Shown piece after piece: positions 56,954 through 64,000 of a stretch of 64,000 nucleotides of DNA (the stretch's first letter is position 1; every line of letters starts with the position of its first letter). The translations under genes and the position numbers were made by a program. A model generated the notes under the pieces. The model ran no database searches. It was not told where the DNA came from and saw only the letters and a program-made list of their open reading frames with translations. Origin of the DNA: Henriciella marina. Lineage in GTDB: Bacteria > Pseudomonadota > Alphaproteobacteria > Caulobacterales > Hyphomonadaceae. The stretch is taken from positions 124,001-188,000 of the forward strand of contig NZ_JAPWGW010000005.1 of the NCBI RefSeq assembly GCF_027213945.1, written 5' to 3'.

Positions 56954-57973
56954 ATGTCTGACACAACACCTTATCCCAACAGCGACACCTGGCGCTTTTC
57001 CGTCGCGCCCATGATGGACTGGACCGACAGGCACTGCCGGATGTTCCACAGAGCCTTGTCGCAGAGGGCCTTGCTGTGGACCGAAATGGTGACCGCGGAT
57101 GCCGTCATTCATGGCGACCGGGCGCGGCTGATCGGGTTCAGCGAGGAGGAGCACCCGCTTGTCCTGCAGCTTGGCGGGTCGGATCCGGCAAAGCTTGCCG
57201 AGGCGAGCCGGATTGCCGAAGGCTTTGGCTATGATGAGGTCAACATCAATTGCGGCTGTCCGTCGGACCGCGTGCAGTCCGGCCGGTTCGGCGCCTGCCT
57301 CATGCAGGAACCTGCGACAGTTGCGGCCTGCGTCGCCGCAATGCGCGAGGCTGTGTCCATTCCAGTGACCGTGAAGTGCCGGGTCGCCGTCAATGATGAC
57401 CCGCCGCGCGAAACGCTTTTCGGCTTTGTAGACCAAGTCGCGGATGCAGGGTGTGAAGTGTTCACTGTGCATGCGCGCAAGGCGTGGCTGTCTGGCCTCA
57501 GCCCGAAGGAAAACCGCGATATCCCGCCGCTCGACTATGGCCTCGTGGCAGACCTCAAGGCCGAGCGGCCTGACCTGACGCTCATCCTCAATGGAGGGAT
57601 CAAGACGATGGCGGACGCGGCCACTCATCTTGAGACATTTGATGGCGTGATGCTGGGCCGGGCGGCCTATCAGACGCCGGCCTGCCTGCTGGCGGCGGAC
57701 AGACTGATCCATGAGGGCATCGGCGATGACAGTTTTGACATGGACGGTGCGCTGGCCGCTCTGGAGCGCTATCGGCCATATATGGCAGCGCGGCTGGACG
57801 AAGGGGTAAAGCTGTCATCCATGACGCGGCATATGCTAGGGCTGTTTGCGGGCCAGCCGGGCGCACGCGCGTGGCGGCGGACGCTGTCTGAAAAGGCCGT
57901 CAAGGAGGGCGCCGGTCTCGACGTGCTGGATGAAGCGCTGTCGCATATTGCCGACGCGAAGGTTTCTGCCTGA
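56954..57973 (+). CDS. dusA: tRNA-dihydrouridine synthase A
   Basis: A 339-residue FMN enzyme that reduces U20/U20a in the D-loop of tRNA with NADPH. Diagnostic DusA features: FSVAPMMDWTDRHCRMFHRALS, INCGCPSDRVQSGRFGACLM with the catalytic Cys, VKCRVAVND, and FTVHARKAWLSGLSPKENRDIPPLDY, the segment that separates DusA from DusB/C. The ATG at 56954 gives the normal length; the frame is open further upstream, but with Arg-rich non-family sequence. Its stop overlaps the next start as TGATG. Confidence 0.94.
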   Translation: MSDTTPYPNSDTWRFSVAPMMDWTDRHCRMFHRALSQRALLWTEMVTADAVIHGDRARLIGFSEEEHPLVLQLGGSDPAKLAEASRIAEGFGYDEVNINCGCPSDRVQSGRFGACLMQEPATVAACVAAMREAVSIPVTVKCRVAVNDDPPRETLFGFVDQVADAGCEVFTVHARKAWLSGLSPKENRDIPPLDYGLVADLKAERPDLTLILNGGIKTMADAATHLETFDGVMLGRAAYQTPACLLAADRLIHEGIGDDSFDMDGALAALERYRPYMAARLDEGVKLSSMTRHMLGLFAGQPGARAWRRTLSEKAVKEGAGLDVLDEALSHIADAKVSA

Positions 57974-58797
57974 TGGACGCGTTTCTCGCCGAGTATGGCG
58001 TTCTGATGATCTCGCTGATTTTTGCCGGTATCGCCGCGGGCCTGGCGGCAGGCCTTTTCGGCATTGGCGGCGGCGCGGTCATCGTGCCGGTTCTCTATTT
58101 TCTGCTGACGGCACTCGGTTATGGCGAGACCGCCATGCACGTTGCCGTCGCAACCTCTCTCGCGACGATCATCCTGACCTCCATCCGCTCCGTCATGTCT
58201 CATAATCAGCATGGAGCAGTAGACTGGGCAGTTCTGAAGGGCTGGGCGCCTTGGATCGTGGTCGGTGCCTGCCTGGGGCAGCTGGTGGCGGGTTTTGTCT
58301 CGAAAGATGCTTTGACGCTTACCTTCGGATCGCTTCTCCTCATACTCGCGCTGCAGCTCTATTTTGGCAGGCCAAGCTGGAAGCTTGCTGAAGATCTTCC
58401 CGGCGGCGTGCCGCGTGCAGGTCTGGGGACCGGTCTTGGCGCTCTGTCTGCTATCATGGGAATTGGAGGCGGCACGTTCGGCGTCAGCCTGATGACGATC
58501 TGTGGCCGCCCGATCCATCAGGCAGTCGGCACGGCTGCAGGCTTTGGGGTCGCGATCGGCCTGCCTGGTGCGATTGTCGCCATCCTGAACGGCCTCGGCC
58601 GCGAAAGCCTTCCGCCATTCTCGCTCGGCCATGTGAACCTACCGGCCTTCGCGCTGATCTCTGTTTGCACAGTTACGATGGCGCCAATCGGCGCCGCGCT
58701 CGCCCACAAACTGGATGCAGGCCTATTGCGCAAGCTGTTCGGCGTGCTTCTCGTACTCGTTTCAGTGCGGATGATCTGGAAGACTATTGCCGGATGA
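57973..58797 (+). CDS. TSUP-family permease (TauE/SafE)
   Basis: A 274-residue inner-membrane protein with about eight helices in two inverted halves. Each half carries a Gly-rich motif typical of the 4-toluene sulfonate uptake permease family: FGIGGGAVIVPVLYFLL (about 32-48) and ATSLATIILTSIRSVMSHNQHGAVDW in the first, MGIGGGTFGVSLMTICGRPIHQAVGTAAGFGVAIGLPGA in the second. The family moves sulfite, sulfoacetate and similar anions; the substrate here is unknown. Translation is coupled to dusA, a one-base overlap of unknown meaning. Confidence 0.9.
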   Translation: MDAFLAEYGVLMISLIFAGIAAGLAAGLFGIGGGAVIVPVLYFLLTALGYGETAMHVAVATSLATIILTSIRSVMSHNQHGAVDWAVLKGWAPWIVVGACLGQLVAGFVSKDALTLTFGSLLLILALQLYFGRPSWKLAEDLPGGVPRAGLGTGLGALSAIMGIGGGTFGVSLMTICGRPIHQAVGTAAGFGVAIGLPGAIVAILNGLGRESLPPFSLGHVNLPAFALISVCTVTMAPIGAALAHKLDAGLLRKLFGVLLVLVSVRMIWKTIAG

Positions 58798-59314
58798 TCA
58801 GCCGGTCGCTGCGAAATTCATAGGAATAAAGCTCGCGCAGAAAGCTCATGCCGAGCAATGACTGCGTCAGCACATCCTGCATGACAACGCCGCGGACATC
58901 ACGCACTTCCACTTCGCCAATCCTGATGGAGTCGATGACGACATCGGCACCATAAGTGATGCCGCCGGCGGTGCGGATCTCGATATCGTAGGTCAGGTCG
59001 CGTGGCCGCAGCCCCATTTTCTGGGCATCGACCTGCGTCAGCGCGACCGTGCTGGCGCCGGTGTCGACCATGAAGTCGACGCTGGCCTTGCGATTGACGA
59101 GGGTGCGGGCCCAATAATGGCCGTCAGACTTGATGAGCATGACGGCAGTGCGGCGCATCTCGTCAGGATTTGCGGCCTCGATGACATTCACGGTCTCTGC
59201 GGCCCGCTCTTCGGAAGCAGCCTCGGCGTTTTCGATCTTCGGAATCAGGATGAGCACCAGCGCTGCCGCAATCGCCCCGGCGCTGACCATCAGGCTTAGG
59301 AATTTATGGTTCAT
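58784..59314 (-). CDS. retropepsin-like aspartic protease, membrane-anchored (clan AA)
   Basis: A 176-residue protein with one N-terminal membrane anchor (about residues 7-25) and a periplasmic retropepsin-like domain. The catalytic motif is VDTGAST (about 81-87), followed by QKMGLRP and the second-half strand LLGMSFLREL. This matches the bacterial clan AA family of single-domain proteases that act as homodimers. The substrate is unknown. Its 3' end overlaps the convergent permease gene by 14 bases. The gene lies 17 bases after the DUF1289 gene, so the two form an operon. Confidence 0.85.
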   Translation of the reverse strand: MNHKFLSLMVSAGAIAAALVLILIPKIENAEAASEERAAETVNVIEAANPDEMRRTAVMLIKSDGHYWARTLVNRKASVDFMVDTGASTVALTQVDAQKMGLRPRDLTYDIEIRTAGGITYGADVVIDSIRIGEVEVRDVRGVVMQDVLTQSLLGMSFLRELYSYEFRSDRLIIRQ

Positions 59315-59331
59315 CCGTGTCTGTCCTCGCC

Positions 59332-59538
59332 TCAGCCGAGTTTTCCGAGCGACTGAAGACGCTCCATCCGCTCGTCGAGTTCCTGCATGACCTCCTCGCG
59401 CTGTTCAGGGGTCAGGCTCGACCAGCTTCCGATTTCACGCAGGGTCCGTCCGCAACCGAGGCAGAGCCCGGTCTGTCCGTCTACGGCGCAAACCTTCTTG
59501 CAGGGCGAAGCGATGGGCGTGGGTCGGGGTGTAGTCAT
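59332..59538 (-). CDS. DUF1289 small Cys-rich protein
   Basis: A 68-residue protein that matches DUF1289: SPCKKVCAVDGQTGLCLGCGRTLREIGSWSSLTPEQREEVM. Four conserved Cys (C-x3-C-x8-C-x2-C) suggest a bound metal or iron-sulfur site. The family is frequent in Proteobacteria and is often near redox or Fe-S genes; its function is not established. It heads a two-gene unit with the aspartic protease. Confidence 0.87.
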   Translation of the reverse strand: MTTPRPTPIASPCKKVCAVDGQTGLCLGCGRTLREIGSWSSLTPEQREEVMQELDERMERLQSLGKLG

Positions 59539-59650
59539 CAGGGCCTGTTCTTCAGCAGCAAATGGACTATGTCAAAAATTCACGAAAGTTTCGTTGACTT
59601 CGAGGGCTGGATCATGCGGTTTCCCGTTAAATCCAGTGAGAGGGAATCGT

Positions 59651-60664
59651 GTGAGCAAGGCGCTTGAATCATTTACACCTTTCAGCGACGTGCGCGAGCT
59701 TGCGATGCGCGATATCGCTCCGGATGCATCTAGCAGTGAACAGGTGCACAACGCGCTGCTCGGCATGGGGCGGCAGGGTGATTTCGGCAAGCTAGGCAAA
59801 GCGGCTGAGTGGCTGGCTGGCTGGCAGCGGCGTTACCCGCCGCGGATAGAAAACGCGACCCTGGCTGTGTTTGCGGGTTCCCATGGCGTGACCGCGCTCG
59901 ATGGCGCTGTCTCTCTCTCGTCCGACGAGAATACTAAAACGCGCGTCGAAGACCTGCGCGCAGGCAGGTCGCCGCTTTCCGCCATTGCCGCCGCCAATGA
60001 GGCGAACATACGGATCTTCGAGCTGGCTATAGAGAAGCCGACGGCGAACTTTACCGATGGCGCCGCCATGAGTGAGCGCGAGTGCGCAGCGACAATCGCT
60101 TATGGTTTCGAAGCCCTGGAAGGCAAACCAGACTTGCTGGCGCTCGGCGTTGTCGGGGCCGGTATCGGTACCGCAGCTGCTGCGGTGGCCTGCGGGCTGT
60201 ATGGCGGCACGCCAGAATACTGGGTCAGGCCCGGCCCATCCACGCCGAAGGAAATCAGTGCCGCGCGGATCAAGACGGTGAATGCTGGCCTTGCCCGGCA
60301 CCGCGGCCGTCTGGACGACCCGCTGGAGGCGCTTCGATGCCTTGGTGGGCGCGAACTGGCCGCCTGTGTCGGGGCGATTCTGGCCGCGCGAATACAGTCT
60401 GTGCCAGTCGTTCTCGATGGCTTTGCGACGACGATTGCTGCCGGAATCGTCCATGCGATGAACCCGAGTGCGGTCGAGCATGTGCTGGCAGGCCATGTCA
60501 CGCGCCGTCCGGCCCATCAGGCCGCCTTGGACCGCCTGGATATGACCCCGCTTCTGCCCATGGAATTCAATACGGGCGGCGGAATGGGATCGGTTGCGGC
60601 AATTGGCCTCCTGCGGACCGCCTGCGCGCCATTTCTGGGAAAACCGGACCAGTCAGGCGCCTGA
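59651..60664 (+). CDS. CobT homologue lacking both catalytic glutamates
   Basis: A 337-residue protein that aligns along its whole length with nicotinate-nucleotide-dimethylbenzimidazole phosphoribosyltransferase (CobT): VFAGSHGVT, ALSERECAATI-like MSERECAATIAYG, LGGRELAACVGAILAARIQSVPVVLDGFATTIAAGI, and GHVTRRPAHQAALDRLDMTPLL. The family loop GEMGIGNTT reads GVVGAGIGT (near 167), and the late RLGEGTGA reads NTGGGMGS (near 305), so both known catalytic Glu positions are replaced. The GTG at 59651 is chosen (AGGG 8 bases upstream); a longer frame from 59387 runs antisense through the DUF1289 gene and is rejected. Loss or change of activity is inferred. Confidence 0.85.
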   Translation: MSKALESFTPFSDVRELAMRDIAPDASSSEQVHNALLGMGRQGDFGKLGKAAEWLAGWQRRYPPRIENATLAVFAGSHGVTALDGAVSLSSDENTKTRVEDLRAGRSPLSAIAAANEANIRIFELAIEKPTANFTDGAAMSERECAATIAYGFEALEGKPDLLALGVVGAGIGTAAAAVACGLYGGTPEYWVRPGPSTPKEISAARIKTVNAGLARHRGRLDDPLEALRCLGGRELAACVGAILAARIQSVPVVLDGFATTIAAGIVHAMNPSAVEHVLAGHVTRRPAHQAALDRLDMTPLLPMEFNTGGGMGSVAAIGLLRTACAPFLGKPDQSGA

Positions 60665-60778
60665 TAGCTGCCTTTTGGGTGCGACATGATTTACGTTGAC
60701 GTTCGCGTCACCTTGCTTTCGCTGTAGGCGGGATGCAGAACACGTGCGTAAGAGCAAAAACACTAGAGGAGCGCGCAA

Positions 60779-61975
60779 ATGAATCTGGAATTCACGCCCG
60801 AAGAAGTGGCCTTCCGCAAGGAAGTCCGCGAATTCATCGAGAACAATTATCCTGAGCAGCTTCGCGGCGTTGGCGCGCGTGAAGACCTCGGCAAAGAAGA
60901 CATGCTGGCCTGGCACCAGATCCTTGGGAAAAAGGGCTGGTCTGTTCCTGCATGGCCAGAAAAGTATGGCGGTACCGGCTGGACCCCGACGCAGAAATAT
61001 ATCTGGTCGGAAGAAAACGCCCGCATGGACACGATCATGCCATTGCCTTTCGGCGTCTCCATGGTCGGCCCAGTGATCTACACATTCGGGTCCGAAGAAA
61101 TGAAGGCCAAGCACCTTCCCGGCATCCGTGACGGGTCTGTCTGGTGGTGTCAGGGGTATTCCGAGCCGGGCGCCGGTTCTGACCTCGCTTCGCTCAAAAC
61201 GACCGCTGTCCGCGATGGTGACCACTATGTGATCAATGGCCAGAAAACCTGGACCACGCTGGCCCAGCACGCTGACTGGGGCTTCTTCCTCTGCCGCACC
61301 GACCCGAATGCGGCCAAGCCGCAGGAAGGCATTTCCTTCATTCTCGCCGACATGAACACGCCGGGCATCGAGGTGAAGCCGATCAAGACGATCGATGGCG
61401 GCCATGAAGTGAATGAAACGTGGCTGACCGACGTTCGCGTGCCCGTAGAGAACCTCGTCGGCAAGGAAAACGAAGGCTGGACATATGCCAAGTTCCTGCT
61501 CGCTCACGAGCGCTCCGGCATTGCAGGCGTCGCCCGCTCCAAGCGCGGTGTCGAGAAGCTTCGCCAGATTGCTTCGACCGAGCTGCTTGAAGGCAAGCCG
61601 CTGATCAATGACGACGACTTCCTGCGCAAGGTCTCGCAGCTGGAGATCGACCTCACTGCACTGGAATTCACCGAGCTGCGTACGCTGGCGGGTGAGGCAC
61701 AGGGCAAGGGCCCTGGTCCGGAAAGCTCCATCCTCAAGGTGAAGGGCACCGAGATCCAGCAGCGCCTGACCGAGCTCACGCTTGAAGCCGTTGGCCATTA
61801 CGGCCACCCATACTTCCGTGGTTTCCCGGAGGACGGCTCCAATGAGTTCCCGATTGGCCCGGACTATGCCCACCAGGCAGCCCCGAGCTACTTCAACATG
61901 CGCAAAACGTCGATCTATGGCGGCTCTAACGAGATCCAGCGCAACATCATCACGAAGATGATCCTGGGGCTCTAG
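60779..61975 (+). CDS. acyl-CoA dehydrogenase, alpha-type subunit of a FadE pair
   Basis: A 398-residue ACAD with MNLEFTPEEVAFRKEVREFIENN, WCQGYSEPGAGSDLASLKTTAVRDGDHYVINGQKTWTT, HERSGIAGVARSKRGVEKL, and the C-terminus SIYGGSNEIQRNIITKMILGL. YGGSNEIQ with Gly instead of the Glu of YEGxxEIQ is usual in the FadE26/ChsE-type subunits of heterotetrameric enzymes, in which an upstream Glu serves as base. It starts after GAGGAG. Two genes later lies a second ACAD of the partner type, so the two probably form one alpha2beta2 enzyme (inference), with long-chain or branched substrates. Confidence 0.9.
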   Translation: MNLEFTPEEVAFRKEVREFIENNYPEQLRGVGAREDLGKEDMLAWHQILGKKGWSVPAWPEKYGGTGWTPTQKYIWSEENARMDTIMPLPFGVSMVGPVIYTFGSEEMKAKHLPGIRDGSVWWCQGYSEPGAGSDLASLKTTAVRDGDHYVINGQKTWTTLAQHADWGFFLCRTDPNAAKPQEGISFILADMNTPGIEVKPIKTIDGGHEVNETWLTDVRVPVENLVGKENEGWTYAKFLLAHERSGIAGVARSKRGVEKLRQIASTELLEGKPLINDDDFLRKVSQLEIDLTALEFTELRTLAGEAQGKGPGPESSILKVKGTEIQQRLTELTLEAVGHYGHPYFRGFPEDGSNEFPIGPDYAHQAAPSYFNMRKTSIYGGSNEIQRNIITKMILGL

Positions 61976-61977
61976 TC

Positions 61978-62619
61978 ATGTCAGCCCGGGCAGCAATCGC
62001 TTCACTCAGTATCGCAATTGCTGCCCCGGCACTTCCCGCTGCAGGTCAGGGCATTCCTGACGTTGAGGCAGGCGTATCCCTTTTCTGGGTCAGCCATTAT
62101 GACAGCATGGACTCAAGCTATCGGGAACGCATTGTGGCAGCAGGAGAGGACTGGGCAATCTATCAGCTTCTGGAAGATGAGGGGCTCTATGAGGGCGATG
62201 AAGTCGGTCCAGACTTGTATGCGCTGTTTTCCGGCATCGACTATCGCAGTTGTCGCGAGGACCACATGCCAGACGAGGCAGAGCGCGGCCGGTTGGCTGC
62301 GCTTTTCCCGTTAACCGAAGGCAGTGTCATGGAAGAAACGACTTATACGGGTAGCCCCGTCATCAGGGTTGGTGCGCGCGAGGACTTCTTCCTGATGGGT
62401 GAGACCGTTAGCGCCAACAAGGTCGTATTCGACTTTCCGGAAGACGATGAGGAGCACGAAGACGAAATCGTATTCGTGCTTTCCGACAAGCCATATACAG
62501 TTGCGCTGGACTGGGGTGAGACGGGCAAGGACCGCGTCACGCTGATTGCGCAATCTGACGAAACACTAGAGGCGCCGTCGCCCGACACGCTCGGGAATTG
62601 CGCGGCACTTCTGAACTAG
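61978..62619 (+). CDS. secreted hypothetical protein between the two FadE subunits
   Basis: A 213-residue protein with a signal peptide (residues 1-22, ending AAG) and an acidic body (for example FDFPEDDEEHEDEIVFVL) with two Cys that could pair (CREDH near 93 and CAALLN at the end). I do not recognise the family. It starts 2 bases after the ACAD stop and is followed 33 bases later by the second ACAD, so it is inside the operon, although a periplasmic protein is unexpected there. Confidence 0.7.
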   Translation: MSARAAIASLSIAIAAPALPAAGQGIPDVEAGVSLFWVSHYDSMDSSYRERIVAAGEDWAIYQLLEDEGLYEGDEVGPDLYALFSGIDYRSCREDHMPDEAERGRLAALFPLTEGSVMEETTYTGSPVIRVGAREDFFLMGETVSANKVVFDFPEDDEEHEDEIVFVLSDKPYTVALDWGETGKDRVTLIAQSDETLEAPSPDTLGNCAALLN

Positions 62620-62652
62620 ACAAAACCTAAGAAATTCCCGGAGGAGACCGTA

Positions 62653-63810
62653 ATGGATTTCAATTTCTCAGACGAACAGACAATGATCCGCGACAGCCTG
62701 GCTCGGCTGCTGCGCGATCAGTATGATTTCGATACGCGCCGCAAGGTTGTGAGCAGCGAAAGCGGCTGGCGCCCGGAAATGTGGCAGCAGTTCGCAGAGC
62801 TCGGCCTGCTCGCGGCGCCATTCTCTGAGGAAGATGGCGGTCTTGGCGGTGGCTCGATCGACTCCATGGTCATCATGGAAGAGTTCGGCAAGGCGCTCGT
62901 CGTCGAGCCATATGTGCCGACCATCGTCTGCGCAGGCGGCTTCCTGAAGCATGCCGGTACGCCAGAGCAGAAGTCCGAGCACCTCGAAGCCATCATTGGC
63001 GGCGAGCGCGTGTTTGCCTTCGCCTATGCAGAGCCGCGCGGGCGCTATGACCTCAACGATCTTGAGACCACCGCCAAGAAAGACGGCGATGCCTATACGC
63101 TGAACGGCCACAAGGCTGTCGTCGTTGGCGCGCCATGGGCAAGCCACCTCATCGTGACGGCACGCACCTCCGGCGACCGCCGCGACAAGGATGGTATCTC
63201 AGTCTTTATCGTGGAGAAGGATGCCAAGGGGGTCACCACCCGCGATTATCCGACGGTCGATGGTCGCCGCGCTTCGGAAGTCTATTTCGAGAACGTGTCT
63301 GTCCCAGCCGGCAATCTGATCGGCGAAGAAGGCAAGGCCCTGCCACTGATCGAGCGTATCGTGGACGAGGCAACGGTTGCGATCTGCGCTGAAGCCATGG
63401 GCGCCATGGGCGTCGCGCACAAGCAGACGGTCGAATACTCCAAGCAACGCAAGCAGTTCGGCATCGCAATCGGCAAGTTCCAGGTGCTCCAGCACCGCAT
63501 GGTCGACATGTTCATGGAACACGAGCAGTCGATTTCCATGACGTATATGGCGACGCTGAAACTCGACGAAGACGAAGTGACCCGCAAGAAAGCCGTCTCT
63601 GCGGCCAAGGTCCGCATCGGCCAGGGCGGCCGTTTCGTTGGCCAGGAAGCCATCCAGATCCATGGGGGCATGGGCATGACGGATGAACTGGCTGTCGGCC
63701 ACTATTTCAAGCGCCTTACCATGATCGACAGCGAGTATGGCAATGTGGACTACCACATGCGCCGCTACTCCCGCCTCAGCGGTGATGACCAGGCGATGGC
63801 CGCCGAATAG
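62653..63810 (+). CDS. acyl-CoA dehydrogenase, beta-type subunit of a FadE pair
   Basis: A 385-residue ACAD: MDFNFSDEQTMIRDSLARLLRDQYDF, FAYAEPRGRYDLNDLETTAKKDGDAYTLNGHKAVVVGA, and GMGMTDELAVGHYFKRLTMID. The canonical EPGAGSD becomes EPRGRYD and the C-terminal EGxxEI motif is absent (VDYHMRRYSRL), as in the FadE27/ChsE-type non-catalytic partner subunits. GGAGGAGA precedes the ATG. The operon ends with the terminator at 63838. Confidence 0.9.
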   Translation: MDFNFSDEQTMIRDSLARLLRDQYDFDTRRKVVSSESGWRPEMWQQFAELGLLAAPFSEEDGGLGGGSIDSMVIMEEFGKALVVEPYVPTIVCAGGFLKHAGTPEQKSEHLEAIIGGERVFAFAYAEPRGRYDLNDLETTAKKDGDAYTLNGHKAVVVGAPWASHLIVTARTSGDRRDKDGISVFIVEKDAKGVTTRDYPTVDGRRASEVYFENVSVPAGNLIGEEGKALPLIERIVDEATVAICAEAMGAMGVAHKQTVEYSKQRKQFGIAIGKFQVLQHRMVDMFMEHEQSISMTYMATLKLDEDEVTRKKAVSAAKVRIGQGGRFVGQEAIQIHGGMGMTDELAVGHYFKRLTMIDSEYGNVDYHMRRYSRLSGDDQAMAAE

Positions 63811-63837
63811 GCGCCTTCGACAAACTTGACGAAAAGA

Positions 63838-63868
63838 CCCGGCCTGCAACACTGCAGGCCGGGTTTTC
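63838..63868 (+). terminator. rho-independent terminator
   Basis: CCCGGCCTGCA (63838-63848) pairs perfectly with TGCAGGCCGGG (63853-63863) around ACAC and is followed by TTTTC. It ends the FadE operon. Confidence 0.9.
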
Positions 63869-63883
63869 TATTGGGGCGTGAAG

Positions 63884-64000
63884 ATGAAACAGGTTTCTAT
63901 TGCCTTGGCCGCTCTGGTCGCGGGCTTGGGTTTCCAGCCGGTGGCAGGCGCGCAAGACGCCGGCGAGGCCGCGCCTCAGCCTGCACCGCCTTCCTGTAAA
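63884..64000 (+). CDS. exported protein, truncated by the window edge
   Basis: An ATG at 63884, after GGGGCG, opens a frame of 39 codons that runs off the end. Residues 1-24 are a clear Sec signal peptide (MKQVSIALAALVAGLGFQPV, cleavage near AGAQD), and the following sequence is Ala/Pro-rich (EAAPQPAPPSCK). A periplasmic or surface protein; family unknown because only the leader is visible. Confidence 0.65.
   Translation, partial: MKQVSIALAALVAGLGFQPVAGAQDAGEAAPQPAPPSCK

Noticed and set aside
59387-59650. 88-codon upstream extension of the CobT-like gene
   Set aside because: It runs antisense through the DUF1289 gene and its translation has no CobT similarity; the GTG at 59651 has a good Shine-Dalgarno.

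Overview
The window looks like a chromosomal segment of a stalked or budding marine alphaproteobacterium of the Hyphomonadaceae (Hyphomonas/Henriciella type). The evidence is the alphaproteobacterial form of the rRNA operon (16S-tRNA-Ile-tRNA-Ala-23S-5S-tRNA-fMet), a holdfast-anchor operon (hfaABD) otherwise typical of Caulobacterales/Hyphomonadaceae, a NepR/EcfG general stress pair, a CtrA-type TTAA-N7-TTAA site, and high-GC alphaproteobacterial coding style. No phage, insertion sequence or CRISPR array was seen.

Layout. 1-9.5 kb: a partial small gene with a terminator-like leader, a gamma-carbonic-anhydrase-like protein, a PAS protein, a Gly-rich secreted protein, a TonB-dependent receptor, a DUF4345 membrane protein, hfaABD on the minus strand, and a two-CBS protein. 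9.5-16 kb: an rRNA operon driven by four tandem, evenly spaced promoters inside ~160-bp repeats, ending in a strong terminator after tRNA-fMet. 16-24 kb: an MFS exporter, an acyl-CoA-dehydrogenase-fold flavoenzyme, and a LysR regulator divergent from a complete distal valine degradation operon (mmsA, acyl-CoA dehydrogenase, 3-hydroxyisobutyryl-CoA hydrolase, mmsB). 24-30 kb: tamA-tamB. 30.4-32 kb: nepR-ecfG followed by a phosphopantetheinyl transferase.

32-46.8 kb is the most distinctive part: a minus-strand Pfa-type (polyunsaturated fatty acid/secondary lipid) synthase. The order is PfaD enoyl reductase, KS-AT-ACP-ACP, ketoreductase, a 2435-residue KS-CLF-AT-DH-DH-(PKS-type DH) protein, and a FeeM-like acyltransferase. 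The cognate phosphopantetheinyl transferase lies beside it on the other strand. The KS-AT-ACP-ACP and ketoreductase frames meet at a U UUU UUU heptamer 6 nt before a stem-loop, so the two may be made as one polypeptide by -1 frameshifting, or the split may be a one-base indel. The signals suggest an ACP-based lipid factory with its own activator and possibly its own acyl-releasing enzyme, next to the stress sigma factor.

47-64 kb is mostly housekeeping and acyl-CoA metabolism: a divergent PEP carboxylase, DUF2855, nitronate monooxygenase, CaiB-type CoA transferase, ROK kinase, several acyl-CoA dehydrogenases (two of them look like the halves of a heteromeric enzyme), an HPP-CBS protein, DusA, a TSUP permease, a retropepsin-like protease, DUF1289, and a CobT homologue in which both catalytic glutamates appear to be replaced.

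All assignments rest on reading motifs and context; no database search was possible. Start codons were chosen from visible Shine-Dalgarno spacing and the expected N-termini of the families.
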